Assembly (NCBI RefSeq): GCF_003369915.1
Contig: NC_046674.1
Coordinates: forward strand, 22,013,657-22,077,656
Direction of reading: 5' to 3'
Length of the DNA: 64,000 nucleotides
From: Drosophila miranda
Lineage: Eukaryota > Arthropoda > Insecta > Diptera > Drosophilidae
How positions within the stretch are numbered: the first letter of the stretch is position 1; the number at the start of each line of letters is the position of its first letter. The translations under genes were made by a program, and so were the position numbers. Below, piece by piece: positions 10,706-23,100 of this stretch. Below the pieces are notes generated by a model, which worked only from the letters and a program-made list of their open reading frames with translations, searched no databases and was not told where the DNA came from.

Positions 10706-11389
10706 AACTTTCGTTTTTTGGTGGGGATTGAATTATTAATCATTCGAAAAAGATAAGTGAATATGTATGGTGGATAGTGGATGGTGGATGGGATGGGAAT
10801 TGAGAGATCTAGGAAGATCTTGCAAGGAACGACCTGAAATCGGTAACCCAATAGGTCTTCAATGGGTCTCCAATGCCCGATGTGACAACAGTAGAATTTA
10901 TTCGTCCGATTTCACGCATAATAATCAATTCCATCAACAAAACACACTCAGTGACGGGTAAAAACAACCAGAAACCGAAACACACAACCGAAAACTCTGG
11001 CAACGAGCATAAATAAGCATTTAACACTCAAAAGGCTTCTTAAAAACGTTATTAAATATTAATATAATCAATATTCATTGTGTGACCAACTGTCGAAGAG
11101 AGGAGGGAAGGGGACTTAGATGGGGATGGGGATGGAGATGGCTATGGGTATGGGTATGGAATGGTAGGTAAAAGTCAAACGAAATCGAAATCAGAATCAA
11201 AATAAGCGCATAGAAATCGCTTAAATTTCAAACGTAATGGCCAATATGTCCAAATCTGGTAGATAACATCGACATTTTAATTATAACCAAATGAAGCCGC
11301 GCCGCGCGCACACTCCGCGGGGACATGCACAGGCAGAGATGTGGAGATGCAGAGATGTGCGGATGGGTATGGATATGGGATAGGATGGA

Positions 11390-11450
11390 GTGGAATGGTA
11401 TGGCATGGCATGGCATGGCATGGCATGGAATGGAATGGAATGGGATTGGA
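11390..11450. repeat. TGGCA / TGGAA pentanucleotide array
   Basis: About five TGGCA units are flanked by TGGAA and TGGTA variants, giving a clear period of five. Confidence 0.85.
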
Positions 11451-14345
11451 TGGTTTCGACTGACCGATTAAAAATGCCGAGTCAACTAAGCACATAAATC
11501 AATGTAAATTATGGTGTTAACAAAAGGCGATCTGAGCGCGCTCAAATCGCAGGCACCGGAGAGACTCGATCGTTGACTCTTTTTAGAAGCTGGGGACTGC
11601 TGACTGCTGACTGGGGACTGTGCCTGGCCGAGATTTAAATGAGCTGAGCGCGTATGTTGTGCATTCGCATCTGATAAGAAAGTGTGAGAGTGAGAGAGAG
11701 AGCGCTCCGCGGTCGTTCGTGTCGATACTTACAAGCCTGATCGGGATTGGGATCGGGAGCGGATTCGGGATCGGGATCGGGATCGGGTGACGGTCATCAG
11801 CATTACCACGCGCGCGAGCACTCGGTGAGGCCGAGAGCACACAAATTCAATTTGCTTGAGTTTTTATGAGCAAATGGTCCGGTCCCGTATCATCCCGTCC
11901 GTCCTCTCTCTGGCCCTTTGCCTTTGCCTTGGCCTTCTCCTTCTCCAGTCATGACTTATTCTAATTTAGTGCGGAGCTGCTCGTGAGCATTCCTTTAATA
12001 AATTTAAATCACCTTCTATTGAAAATATTTTCACCTCGGGCCCCATAAATTATACATTATACGATATTTATACAGTCTGCGGCACACGGCTGCGGCTACG
12101 GCTACGGCTCTGGGTCAGGCCTTTCGACTAAATCCAGAGATATTCGGCTTTTGGCTTTGGTTTCACGCTCTCCGATACAATTCGAAAAATATTCAGTGGT
12201 TTCATTTAGAATACCAAGATGTGATATGCATGTTGGGGATCTCCGATCTCGTATCTCGGAACTCATGGAGCGATGCTGGGAACAGGGACCGGGGGAGGGA
12301 CAGGAGCAGCCCCAGGGACCATCTGCTTGATGGACCAGGGCAAAGTGGCGCTCTCATGAGCGCCATATAATCACAGTCAAACACTTTTACGATCGACCCA
12401 TCATGCAGTGCTGATCAGTTGGCCACTTGATGACTCTCAGGACTCTCGCAGAGATTGTTTCCGCAACATTGTTGGCAAATGTTTGTGGCTTTGCGCAGTT
12501 TTTATTGTTTGGGTTGGCGGAAATCGATGAACTTTAGTACGGCTCTGACGGCGTCGGTATCCCGTATCCCATATCCCATATCCCCAACTCCAACTCCAAC
12601 TCCAGCTCCAGCTCCAACCCATACCCATGCGCCCGCCCTCCTGGCAGCCAGCGCCACCAGCAAGGGGCCGGTGATAAATCTGTTGGCAAACCCGACACAA
12701 CATTTCCATCGTATCCTTCTAAATGGACCATAAACGTGCGAAGTCGCAACACTAGCAATAACTAAAGTTAGTTACGTTTACTAATATGACAACAATGTTG
12801 TCGGCTCCAGCATCAGCATCAGCAACAGGAACAGCATCCCTGCCTGCCCCTTCGGCGTTGTTCGAAACTTGTATCTAGGGTCACTGATCGTGATGGATTT
12901 TACCTACTATTCCTCTCAGGAGTACTTAAACTAGGAAAAGGTGAAGAATATTTCAATATTTTCGGATGCTTTCGCATCCCTGTAAATGTTATTTCCAAGG
13001 GCGAAGAATCACAAATTCTGAAAGAACGTAATTTTCGAGTGATCTGAGTAAATAAGGATTGAATAAGGATCACTAAATCATGGATATTTGTTCTATTCAA
13101 AAGTTCCAATATTCAATCTACTATAGTCTGTAGTCTATATATCCCTTGTAAAGCGCAGTCTGTCAGGATATCATAAAGATCAATGCAAATATAGAAAAAG
13201 TACAGGAAATTAACTTATTTAAATGTTTTTTTTTTTAACAGATGAAATTCGTATGCTATACAACAGATGCACATACATATATACATAGATGTACAGTCGC
13301 AACGTGTGAGTGTCGCCATCCAAATCAGTGATTTATGCCCAAACTGAAATGTCCACAATGGCGATTCGGATGACCCGACCCTACGACTGCGACTGCGACT
13401 GCGGCCAAGAAACTATCCCCGCAGCACTGAAGGCACCGCCAGAACGACGGTAGGGCAGAGCAGCGATGGGGCTGAGGCTGGGGCTGCGGCAGAGCCTCTG
13501 TTAATGAGCGGAGCGATTAAGAGATGTGCATTTGTGCTTGTCCGCTCCTTAAATGAGCTCGAGCTTTTAGCGCGCAGCTCTAGGCGGACGGGGACGGGAA
13601 CGGGTCCCAGGGCGGGGGGGACCGAGTGATTTTGTCTCGTTGTCATCTCATTTGGAATTGGGCGATAAGACAAATTTGTTTTCTTTGTTTATAAGTTTAT
13701 GCAGATACAGGTTTCGGTTTCCAATCCACTCCTCGGCCGGGCATATTCGAACTGTCGCTGCCCGGGGCCTTGCATCTGGGATAGGGCATACGCGATTCGC
13801 TGGCAGCCCAACGAGCGATCGGGGGAATAGAGTTATATTTAATCTTTGTCGCCTCGCAGGTCGGGACTCAGTTCGAGCCAGAGCCAGAGACAGAGACAGG
13901 GCCGAGACAGAACAGTGCCCGATCGCAGCACAACAAAGTGGAATTGTGGCCTTTTGATTTGAATTTTGAATTCGAATGTCTTTGTTTTTTATTTGTCGGA
14001 CTGCGGCGGCAGCTGCCGCTGGTTGACATCTCTCTTAACGAGGAGTGTGATCAAAAGAGTAATGAGGTGTTGATAGTGCCCGAAAGCGAAAGACGCTTTA
14101 TGCATTCCCGTGGATTAATTAGGAACAATACCAGCCACAGCCACAGCCACAGCATCCACAGAAGTTGGCCCTGTTCTAGTATGTCCCAACGATAATTGAG
14201 GGTCTCTTATGTCTCAAATGAATGGGGTTTCGGCTCTGGAACTGCCGCTGTTGGGGCGAGGTTAAACGGCGACATCGATGGATCCCCTAACCTTTGAAGT
14301 CTTTCAGATCTTTCTTTTACATTGTATTGTCTCTGGAATCTGATT

Positions 14346-14443
14346 CTGATTCCTGATTCCTGACTCTGACTCTGAATTCGACTTTGATTCCGATTCTTTC
14401 TCTGGCTCTGGCTCTGGCTCTGACTCTGACTCTGGTTATGGCC
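14346..14443. repeat. GATTCT / GGCTCT / GACTCT hexamer field
   Basis: Period-six repeats change composition along the tract from GATTCT to GGCTCT to GACTCT, the same family of units seen at 25010-25040 and 47930-47992. Confidence 0.85.
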
Positions 14444-14460
14444 ATTGTTCTGTTTGACCA

Positions 14461-16000
14461 ATTTGCATATGATAAATCTGCTTTCATATTTTGTTAAATT
14501 GCTGCTCTCTGGCTATCGCATTTTTTGTTCTTATTGGCTGGGCCAGAGCATTGGCGCGTGGTAAATTGGTTGTATTGTAAAACATCTAATTAGTGGCCGG
14601 CTACCGAATTATGACCAATTATAATTATTGATTGATTGCGACCCATAATGAGTGGCTCGGAAAATCCCGTTGTCGCTTTCTTCGATTCTGATTCCAATTC
14701 TAACTCCGATTCTGATTCTGCTTCTGATTTTGGATCTGAAACTGTTTCTCATTTCGCATTATTGTCGTAAACTTTTCTGAGCCTCTGATTTTTCTATAAA
14801 AACATATAAGACCGAGAACAAAAGACCCCGCAGATGACTGTTTGTAAGACCTATGTATAGCGTGATAGTACTCATTTTATTTCTACATATCTGGCACATC
14901 AATAGTTCCCATGACAATGATAAGTACTTACATTTAATTGAGTCAAATTGTTGTGCCTTTAATACCTTTCATTACTCTATTCTGGAGTTAAGATTCATAT
15001 GTACGACAAAATGTTGAAAAAATATGGTGAAAAAGTCATTGAAAATAGATTTGTTTGGTTTGTATAGTAGTTAGTATATATGTAGGTATATAGGGTATAG
15101 GGCTATACCAAGCAAAATGGCAAGAGTCGAATGCTGGCTTTTACAGATACATACGTATAAGCCAAAATATTACCTAACTTTACGTTACCAAAAACAGAAG
15201 TGGCTTCCGAGGATGGGCTACGAAATTGCCAAGCTCTACGAATCGGGTCCGACTTTCTGTATATTATTTTTTTGTGCTAGTACATCAGATATTTAGCTTT
15301 CATTTTCCAAAATACAAAAAATATTACAACTTTTCTTTTGTTTTTTTTTCTATCTATCTTGCTATCGTTACAAAATCCGTGCTAAAAAATTAGATACAAA
15401 ATATGTCTAGTTTTCTTTTAGATAGTTTAATATGTTAGAGAGCATTGTTTTACGAATCATTTTTCTTATAGGAGAAAATAGTAAAGGAAAACATAACTAT
15501 AAACATACGAAAAATACCGAAATAGCGAAATAGCGAACTTTTGCTTATTTTAATAGGTTTTCCGAATTGCCAATTGGTTAAATTAGTTAACTTTCAATAA
15601 ATAAAAAATAAATAAAATTTATATTTATTTGTATTATTTGTTATATTTATTATTATTATTATATTTAAAAAATAAATAAGTTCAGGGAAAAAGTATATGT
15701 AAATCTGTTTTTACTGACTTGCAATGATTTTTGGCATGGTGGACATTTTGGCGGGAATACCCATATGTTAATTAGTGATGGGTATATTGTTTAATATATA
15801 CTGATCTAGAATATATGTTACATATAAGTACCCTTGTTTGGGTTGAAAATACTACATTTCATTGCAAGCTCATGGTATAGGGTACCCACTGAAAGGGGTA
15901 GGAAAGAAACCCTAGCAAAACTATAAAGAAGTGTGTTTTATATTCACTCCTCTATCTTGGAAGAATCAGAGTGTTAAAGATACAAGAAATGTCAAAGTTA
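14461..16000. other. AT-rich block between toe and eyg
   Basis: From about 14820 the base composition shifts sharply to AT, with poly-T runs and TAT/AAT-rich stretches (15590-15680). Short regions such as 15180-15260 are less AT-rich. No ORF of note, terminal repeats or recognisable transposon protein is seen. It resembles an old insertion or degenerate repeat block inside the otherwise GC-richer intergenic region. Confidence 0.35.
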
Positions 16001-16130
16001 CAGCCACGGCAGCAATCGCCCGAGCGCAGACCACTTAGCTCGCGCATAAATCTCGGCATTCCAATGGGAGGCTGAGAGGAACAATTAACCGAAACTTATG
16101 ACGCTGCACCTTATTAAAATGCATCCCCTG

Positions 16131-16192
16131 CACCGGCACCGGCACTGGCACTGGCACTGGCACTGGCAGTGGCTCTGGCACCGGCACTGGCC
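16131..16192. repeat. GGCACT / GGCACC hexamer array
   Basis: About ten period-six units of GGCACT with GGCACC, GGCAGT and GGCTCT variants. Confidence 0.9.
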
Positions 16193-16592
16193 CAAACTCA
16201 AATGATCTCTAAACTACGCCTATTGTTCTTTCGGGCCCGGCTGACGGTGACTACTACAAAAATGTTAAACGGCTCTTTCGTTTGGCTCGCCACAAGATTT
16301 ATTGCTTGTCCCAAAATCACAGAATACAGAATACCCGTTGCTGCTCAGAGACCGGGGCCCCGACTCGGTCGAGATAGCGACCGAGCCAGAGATCGAAACG
16401 GAGACCGAGTCGAAGAGGGAGGCGGAGAAACAGAATAAACCCTGTTTTGATTCGGCGGATCACATTCGAGCAAATCACGCATAAATGAAGTCACCGTATG
16501 TCGCACGCATTAATTCAACATTAACGTATTAATGCGCCTACATCGCCCACTAATTGAGCCAGCGACACCGACTCCACTGATAAGTGGGCATC

Positions 16593-16619
16593 GGTTTGGG
16601 TTTGGGTTTGGGTTTGGGC
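16593..16619. repeat. GGTTTG hexamer array
   Basis: Four and a half units of GGTTTG. It resembles a TTTGGG telomere-type repeat, but Drosophila does not use telomerase repeats and the tract is internal, so it is simply another period-six microsatellite. Confidence 0.85.
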
Positions 16620-16920
16620 TTAGGTCCCTCTGGTCTCTGGTCTGATGAGAAGCCTGTGCACCTACCGATCGAACATATCCATTTAATGTGGGAAAAGGGT
16701 TGAAGCGATGGGATAGAGAGCGATGCGATGATGGTGCCCCATAATGCAAACAATATGTCTCTATAGGATTTCAGTGGCTTCATTGATTCTTATCACCCTA
16801 TAAAATACATTTCGTTTGATTATTTGTATTTCTCTCGCTTTTTATAAGCCCTTCCACAGCCGTCCACTGCCGTCCGCGTCCACTTCGATCTGGTTCCCGT
16901 TGCGGCTTTTGCTCTGTGGC

Positions 16921-16996
16921 TCTGTTGCTGTTGCTGTTGCTGTTGTCGTTGCCGTCCATGTCGCTCTGTTGCCTTGTTGCCTTGTTGCCTTGTTGC
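16921..16996. repeat. TTGCTG and TTGCC arrays
   Basis: TTGCTG units (16921-16945) are followed about 30 bases later by four units of the octamer TTGTTGCC, giving the apparent ORFs in several frames here. Confidence 0.8.
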
Positions 16997-19560
16997 CGGT
17001 GTGCCGCCAATGCTCTGTGGCTCTGTTGTCACCATTGTGGCTCATCGCCGGCTTTTGTGCGCCAACGTTTTATTTCATTCAACATAGATGGCTGCTTTTT
17101 ATTTGGAGTCAGACCTCGGGCTGGAGCTGGAGCTGGAGCTGGGGATGGGGCTTGGTTGGGGTCGTTCGATATCGAGTTCGAGTTTGATCGCGAGGCTCGG
17201 TCTGGCTGGGTCTCCGGGGCATGGTTGTGCCCATAGAGCGATTCGGGGTGTAATTTATGTCTTTATTTAGTAAAGATTTCGTTTCCTAATTTATTGTGAT
17301 ATCTCTTTGGGCAAACGGGCATCGGCAGAAGCAGCAGCAGCAGCAGAAGCAGAATCGGAATCAGTCCCATTTTCATCCTCAGTCACTGGGCCTCTGGTCC
17401 CTGGATGGGATGTTGTCTTGTTGTTGTCCCCCTGTCGACACCTTGGGGATCGACCAGCTGCTCTCCCTCTCCCTCGCCCTCTCTGGCCCTGGCTTAGATT
17501 GTGCCCATGCGATGTTGTTTGTGCTCACCTCTTTGACCGCTCATTCGTTCCCGTGACAGTTTGGAGTCGAACCCACCAGCATCTCCATCACCATCTTCAT
17601 CAGGGGCATCAGGGCATCAGCATCACCTGTAGACGAGTCAATGCCTGGCCGGCTACTCCTTCTACTGTTCCCATTAGGAGCGTGAAGTGATCCCCGATTT
17701 ATCTGCTATCTGCTGATAATGCTCATCGAACAAAGTGAATTAAATAGAATATGAGAATAGCCGCAAATGGGACGGAGACACAATTGGATGCGAGACGAAG
17801 CTCTTTTCGCTTTACTAGTTAATGGATCCCCTCGATGGGATCCCTCTAGATGGGTGTGTATGAAGTCCTTATTTATGTCCCCGTAATTTATAGATTTTTT
17901 ATTGCTCGCTCGATCAGCAGTGACGTCAATGTTAACCAGATTGCGGCTGCGCCTGGCCCTGGCCCTGGCCGTGGGCCACGCGAAGACATCTTCATTAGGA
18001 ACGGAACTCTGTGGCTGGCTGGTACTCTGGTATGGAATTCTCTGGCCAGCGACAAGTGCTTTTTCTTGTACGAAATGTCTGCTGGGCTAATTGGATTACT
18101 GGCCGGCTGTACGCTGGAGTGGGAGCAGAGACTGGCCAAGACTGGCCAAGACCAAGAGTCTGTCAATTAAACCTGCGAACGAAATGCTTACATAAATTCC
18201 AAAATTGCTTGCGGTGCGCATCGATTTAAATGGGTCCGTCCGCGCGCCCCCCCCGCCCGCCCCCACAACCGAGCGGGTCTCGGCGGAGGCTGTGCGGCAA
18301 TTTATATGCAAATTTGTTTCTGCCGTTGCCCACTGTCCGCCGATAGCTCTCTCGCAGCGGCCAGGTGATAACGATAGCGCCCATCCACTATATGACGGCG
18401 ATTATGATTGCACCTAAGCGATGGCAGCGACGCATCGGCATTGGCATCGGCATCGACTTCGGAGCTTCGAAGATGGAGATGCTGGATACTGGATGCTGAT
18501 GGGGGTACGGACCGGGGAAATTTGCATACAAATGCTGAATGCTCGTGGTTGTGCTCAGTGCCGGTTGCGCTTCGTGATTCCGGCGAGATTTCGCGGGATT
18601 GGCGAGCGACCGATCGTCGTCGGAGACGTAATTAGATTGCTAATTTATGCGATCAGCCTTGCCCGGCGGCGAGTCCCAGTCCCAGTCCCAGTTGGAACCG
18701 GAGTACGAGTCCAGTCAGAGTCAGAGTCAGAGCTAACGGTGAGGAGCAATCTGTTGCGACAGCTGCTGGCAGGTCTGCAACTCCAGGCTCTTCCGATTTT
18801 CCCAATTTCAATCGCGAATCCGAATCGCGAATCCGAATCCGATTCCAGCTCCAATTCCAATTCGCATCCTGATGATTTATCGCCGTGACGGCCCGTTTTA
18901 TGTTTTATTTGCAGCGTGACAATGCGCGACACGGATAACGTGACATTTGCATGGGTCGCCACTTGCGACATTAAAGGGCATTCTGCTGTCAGCACCGTTG
19001 CGCATTCCCAGCCTCAGCTGTCGCAGAGTTGACACCTGTGAGGAGGCTCAGGCTCCAGCCATCCAGCGATCCAGCGATCCAGCTCCATCTCTACTGCTCT
19101 CCTGATCGGATGGCTCTATTAGCGGCGTGCTCAAAGCCAAGGCGCCAATGCTGATTAGGTGGCGGTGGTATGGTGTTGCCGCTCTCCCCGCACCGCTAAT
19201 TGCTGGCAATTAATTTACACGCCGCTATTTTACACATTTGGGCTATGTGCTAATTTCTACACAATGTGCATGACGGATGGCGATAAACATGCCCCATAAA
19301 CATGCATGATGATAATGACGCAATGACATAATAAAGCCGACAACGACAACGGGGCAACGACAACGACAACGACAACAATGCAGATGCGTCAGGGACCCAC
19401 GACAGTGGAATATGCAAATACTGTTCGCCGATAAAGATCATGCCAAACAATCGAGAAACACTGAGGCACAGCGGAAAGCGCCAAGTGGCAACATCAAATG
19501 CAACTGCAACTGCAACACAAACAAAAAACCAGAAAGAAAAGCAAGCTTCTTAGGTCGAAG

Positions 19561-20170
19561 CATGGGATACACTTTCAGATTTAAAGTTTCTATGGCATAA
19601 ACTATGATATAGTCGATTTTGTACGATATTTAACAATGAACGATAGAGAATAGCTTTTGAAATTTTAGGTGAAGTTTCTTTATTATATAGAATTGTTCCT
19701 GGATCATGATTAACTATAATTATTTTATAATTTTCATCTTTTTTTAAAGAAGTAATATGGAAAGTTTCTTTCATTTAAGATGAGATTGATGGATGGTTTA
19801 GCGATCCCATCTGCATGCCATATTCCTTCTGATAGTATCTTTAAAACGAAAAGGTTTTCTTACAGACTTACATATCAGCTATGTACATGATATACTGATC
19901 AAAAGGTAATGCTCTTTTAGATACATGTATTTTAGAATAAATGATCACAGACAAGGAAAAAAATACAATATGTTGTTTCGTAAAAAGTTCTTTTAGATAG
20001 ATTTTTATCGAAATCATAATACCCTCTGCAAAGGGTATTACAGAAACAGCAACTAGTACTACTATAACGATCGTTGTTGCTGTCATGTTGACAATTGGTT
20101 GCTCGCTTTGTTTTGCGACTGTACGACAGTACGACAGTTCGAGTATTGTTGCAACAATTAACACACAATG
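19561..20170. mobile_element. Probable transposon relic with AATACCC...GGGTATT palindrome
   Basis: An AT-rich block ends in the palindrome AATACCCTC/AAGGGTATT at about 20018-20040, the type of ATACCC-GGGTAT motif found repeatedly in old Drosophila repeat relics; a related motif occurs at 58537. No transposase is recognisable, and the long minus-strand ORF over this block is not convincing. Boundaries are approximate. Confidence 0.35.
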
Positions 20171-23100
20171 CCTGCCAGGACAGGGTTCCGTCCGTCTCTG
20201 TCTCCGTCCCTGTCTCCGTCCCTGTCTACCCTCGACACTGAGCTGAGATGGTGTGCGCAGGTGGTCCTGCTGCTGCTGCTCCCCTGCCACTAGCCACTTA
20301 TGCAAAACGAATTCAATTAACACCTCAGCACAAAACATTGGACTCTGCCGATTGCTGCTGCTGCTGCTGCTGTGCACGGTAGCAGGGCACGCAGGACTCG
20401 TTACCCTCCTTTCGTCACCCCTGTCGGAAGCAGGGACCACATGTGACCACAGGGAGAGCCGGCGAGCGAGGCTCAGCGGGTGAGCCCATTGCTGGCCCAG
20501 AATTTGTGGTAATCGCCACGCCAACGGGTACCAATGGCCGGCCAAGAGCGCTGCGAACCACCACGAAGGCGGGCGCCCAGTGGCTGCGATCGCTCTGCTC
20601 CGAGGACAGGTGATATGCGAAAGGAAGTACGAGTGCGCGGCTTCCTCTGCCCTGCCCCCCTCCAGGCCGTAGCCTAGTTATTTATGTGACAAAATTCTGC
20701 AAATAATTGGATTGACTGATCAAAGCGATAGTTCGGGTAGAGTCGCGGCGGTGAGAGACGGTGAAAGACGGTGGCGACAGTGGAGATGGAGAACGGAATC
20801 GATTCGGAATTTAATTCAATTAAATGCGTACTGTGGTGCAATTCCTCAAGTGACCTGCCAGTTGTTGCCCCAGCAATCAACCAGTTGGAAGACAGCAGCA
20901 CAAGCAGCAGCAGCTGACCCAGCTGACCCCCAGATCCGCTTTCTGATGTCTTCATGCGACTGATATATGTGCGTCCGAGTGACTCCGACAGACAGGACAG
21001 TACAGTACAGGGACGGGAGTCAATGGGAATGGGAAAGGGGATCGGGATTGGGATTGGGAATGATGAGCGACGCTTATTAAATATGTGCAGCGGTCGGCGG
21101 TTCGCCCTTGATAGGCTCACCGTGCTGGAGAGGGAAGGGGGTAGGGGGGGAAGGGGAAGATCACCGAACAAAGCCTTCCCATAATTTGGGAATTATTAGG
21201 TCTTTATCCACTGGAGCGCCCAACAGCCTGGCGGCTGGCTATCCTAATTGGATTAGGCGACTCCAATGGAATCGAAAACAAAATCAAAGCTCTGTCTTTT
21301 GAGTATATGCGAATCATGTTTGTCGTTTCCCAGTCGCTGGTTGCTGGACCATCCATGGGACATCCATGGGGCACCCATGGGTTTTACTTGGAAGCATGAA
21401 ATTGTTCATTTGAGCGGATCAACGATGTCGAAATCTATGACGTCCTCGTAATGCTGATATCCATGGGAAAATGCGCGCACTACTGGATGGGATCGGATCG
21501 GATCGGTTGGAATATATTTGATATCTTTTTTTTGGGCTGCTAGCTCTGACTCATCTTCAGTTCCAAATATGGTAGTTATGGTTCTAGTCAAATTCAAATG
21601 GCACTTGAGACCATTTAATGATAATTATGATGCGGTGGAGAAGTCGGAAGGCAAGTGCAGAGCCCCTCCACACAGACAAATACGAAACCCACCTGAGTGT
21701 GTCCCGTCCCGTCCCTCCCAAGAAGGTAACCCGCAATTTGAGGCCGCGTAGACAGTTGCGTCCTCGACTTCTTCATAATATGATAGGTACATATACATAT
21801 AATTTGTATTATTTGGTCTTGCCCAAAACGCTACTGGGTCATTGTCCCTCTCCCGAAAAAACCACACACAAAATAGTGGATTTGGGGGAGCTCTCTGAAT
21901 ATTTAATGCACCCTATCGTGCTATGCCACGCAGGTCTGATTTCCAGAATGCAAATTATTGAATTCAAAATGCAAATTATCGTAACATTTGAGTTGTGGTA
22001 AGTTCTCTAGCATTACCATTGATCGAATCCGAAAGACCAAACACAGAAATGTTTCGTTCTGCGGTCACCCCCTGCCCTGTGGCCTGTGGCCTGTGGCTGT
22101 GGCTAACTTTGGAGTCCATTTCTCACTCTCATCACCATCGCCATCGCCATCGACATTACCTCAATTATACGCTTGAATTCGGAAGGGGTTGGCTGGGACT
22201 CCCAGCAGAGTCCCCGAAGGTTAGGCTGGCCGGAACTCGGTCAGATGTTGGTCGACGTCGACCCTTTCTGTTTCTGTCCTGGGCTACACCTCCTGAAATT
22301 CTCTCAGCTCCAACTCCAAGTCCAACAACTAATTGCCAGCCATCACACCCATGAAATATACATACCTATATACAGTACTTATACTGTTTATATTTTAATC
22401 TAGAAGTACAGCCAATATCCAACCGAATTGCTGGCCAAATTACCAATCATTAGTCACAGTAGAAAGTCGGGAGCCTCGCTCTCGCAGACAATCCTCGCGG
22501 ACTCTGGCCACTCTTTGAATGGTAAAATACCCCAATAAATAAAGATAGTCGAGCCGTTCTGTCCATAAGCCGCCGCATGACTACCCACAGTGGCACGGCG
22601 GCAGTGGCTTCTGCAGTGGCTGAGAGCTTGAATCGACTCCGGATGGTTATGGCCGTAAGCAGTGTTCGTAAGTGCGCTGATCGCCATCGCGACTGCTTCC
22701 TGTGTGCACTGCAGGAGGGCCACAGGGCTCCAGGGCTGCAGGGCTCCCGGGCTCCAGAGAGGGCCACCATTGGACAGACATCAGACAGTCTGACAGACAA
22801 CTAGAATGGCGGATTCGGACGCAGTCCCAGTGTGTGTGGAGTCGAGCATTGGCTGCAGCTCCACTATGAAGGCGTTTCGCGGCGGTTAGTGGTTGCTTGG
22901 CGCTCGAATTTGGAGCAGATAATGACCGTACTTACCATTTGCATTCACAGAGTGCTCCCTGTCTGTGTGTGAGTGTGTGTGTGCGACTGGGTAATTACCT
23001 GCAATTTTCACTCCTTTCCAGGCACACAGATACAGCCACAGGCTGACTGGATGGCTGACTGGATGGCTGACTGACTTGTGCAGCACCAGATGGCCTATCC

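Larger units (their letters stand above)
10706..14460. other. Intergenic DNA between toe and eyg, part 1
   Basis: No gene is supported. The segment contains a TGGCA/TGGAA pentamer array (11390-11450), GATCGG hexamers (about 11739-11787), an AACTCC/AGCTCC stretch near 12580-12620 and a GATTCT/GGCTCT hexamer field (14346-14443). ORFs crossing these arrays are repeat translations. A regulatory role for toe/eyg is inferred from position only. Confidence 0.4.
16001..19560. other. Intergenic DNA between toe and eyg, part 2
   Basis: No gene is supported; all ORFs here lie on repeats. The segment holds a dense series of period-five and period-six arrays: GGCACT (16131-16192), GGTTTG (16593-16619), TTGCTG and TTGCC (16921-16996), GAGCTG (17117-17146), CAGTCC/AGAGTC (about 18675-18730) and CAACGA (19336-19377). 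A perfect Su(H)-type octamer TGTGGGAA is at 16687-16694. Confidence 0.4.

Noticed and set aside
16593-16619. Telomere-like TTTGGG repeats
   Set aside because: Only four to five units, internal, in a genus without telomerase repeats, and one of many period-six arrays.
19868-20545. 225-codon minus-strand ORF with a hydrophobic stretch
   Set aside because: It runs across CTGTCTCCGTCC and CTG repeats into an AT-rich repeat relic; the hydrophobic part comes from the relic. There is no consistent protein character.
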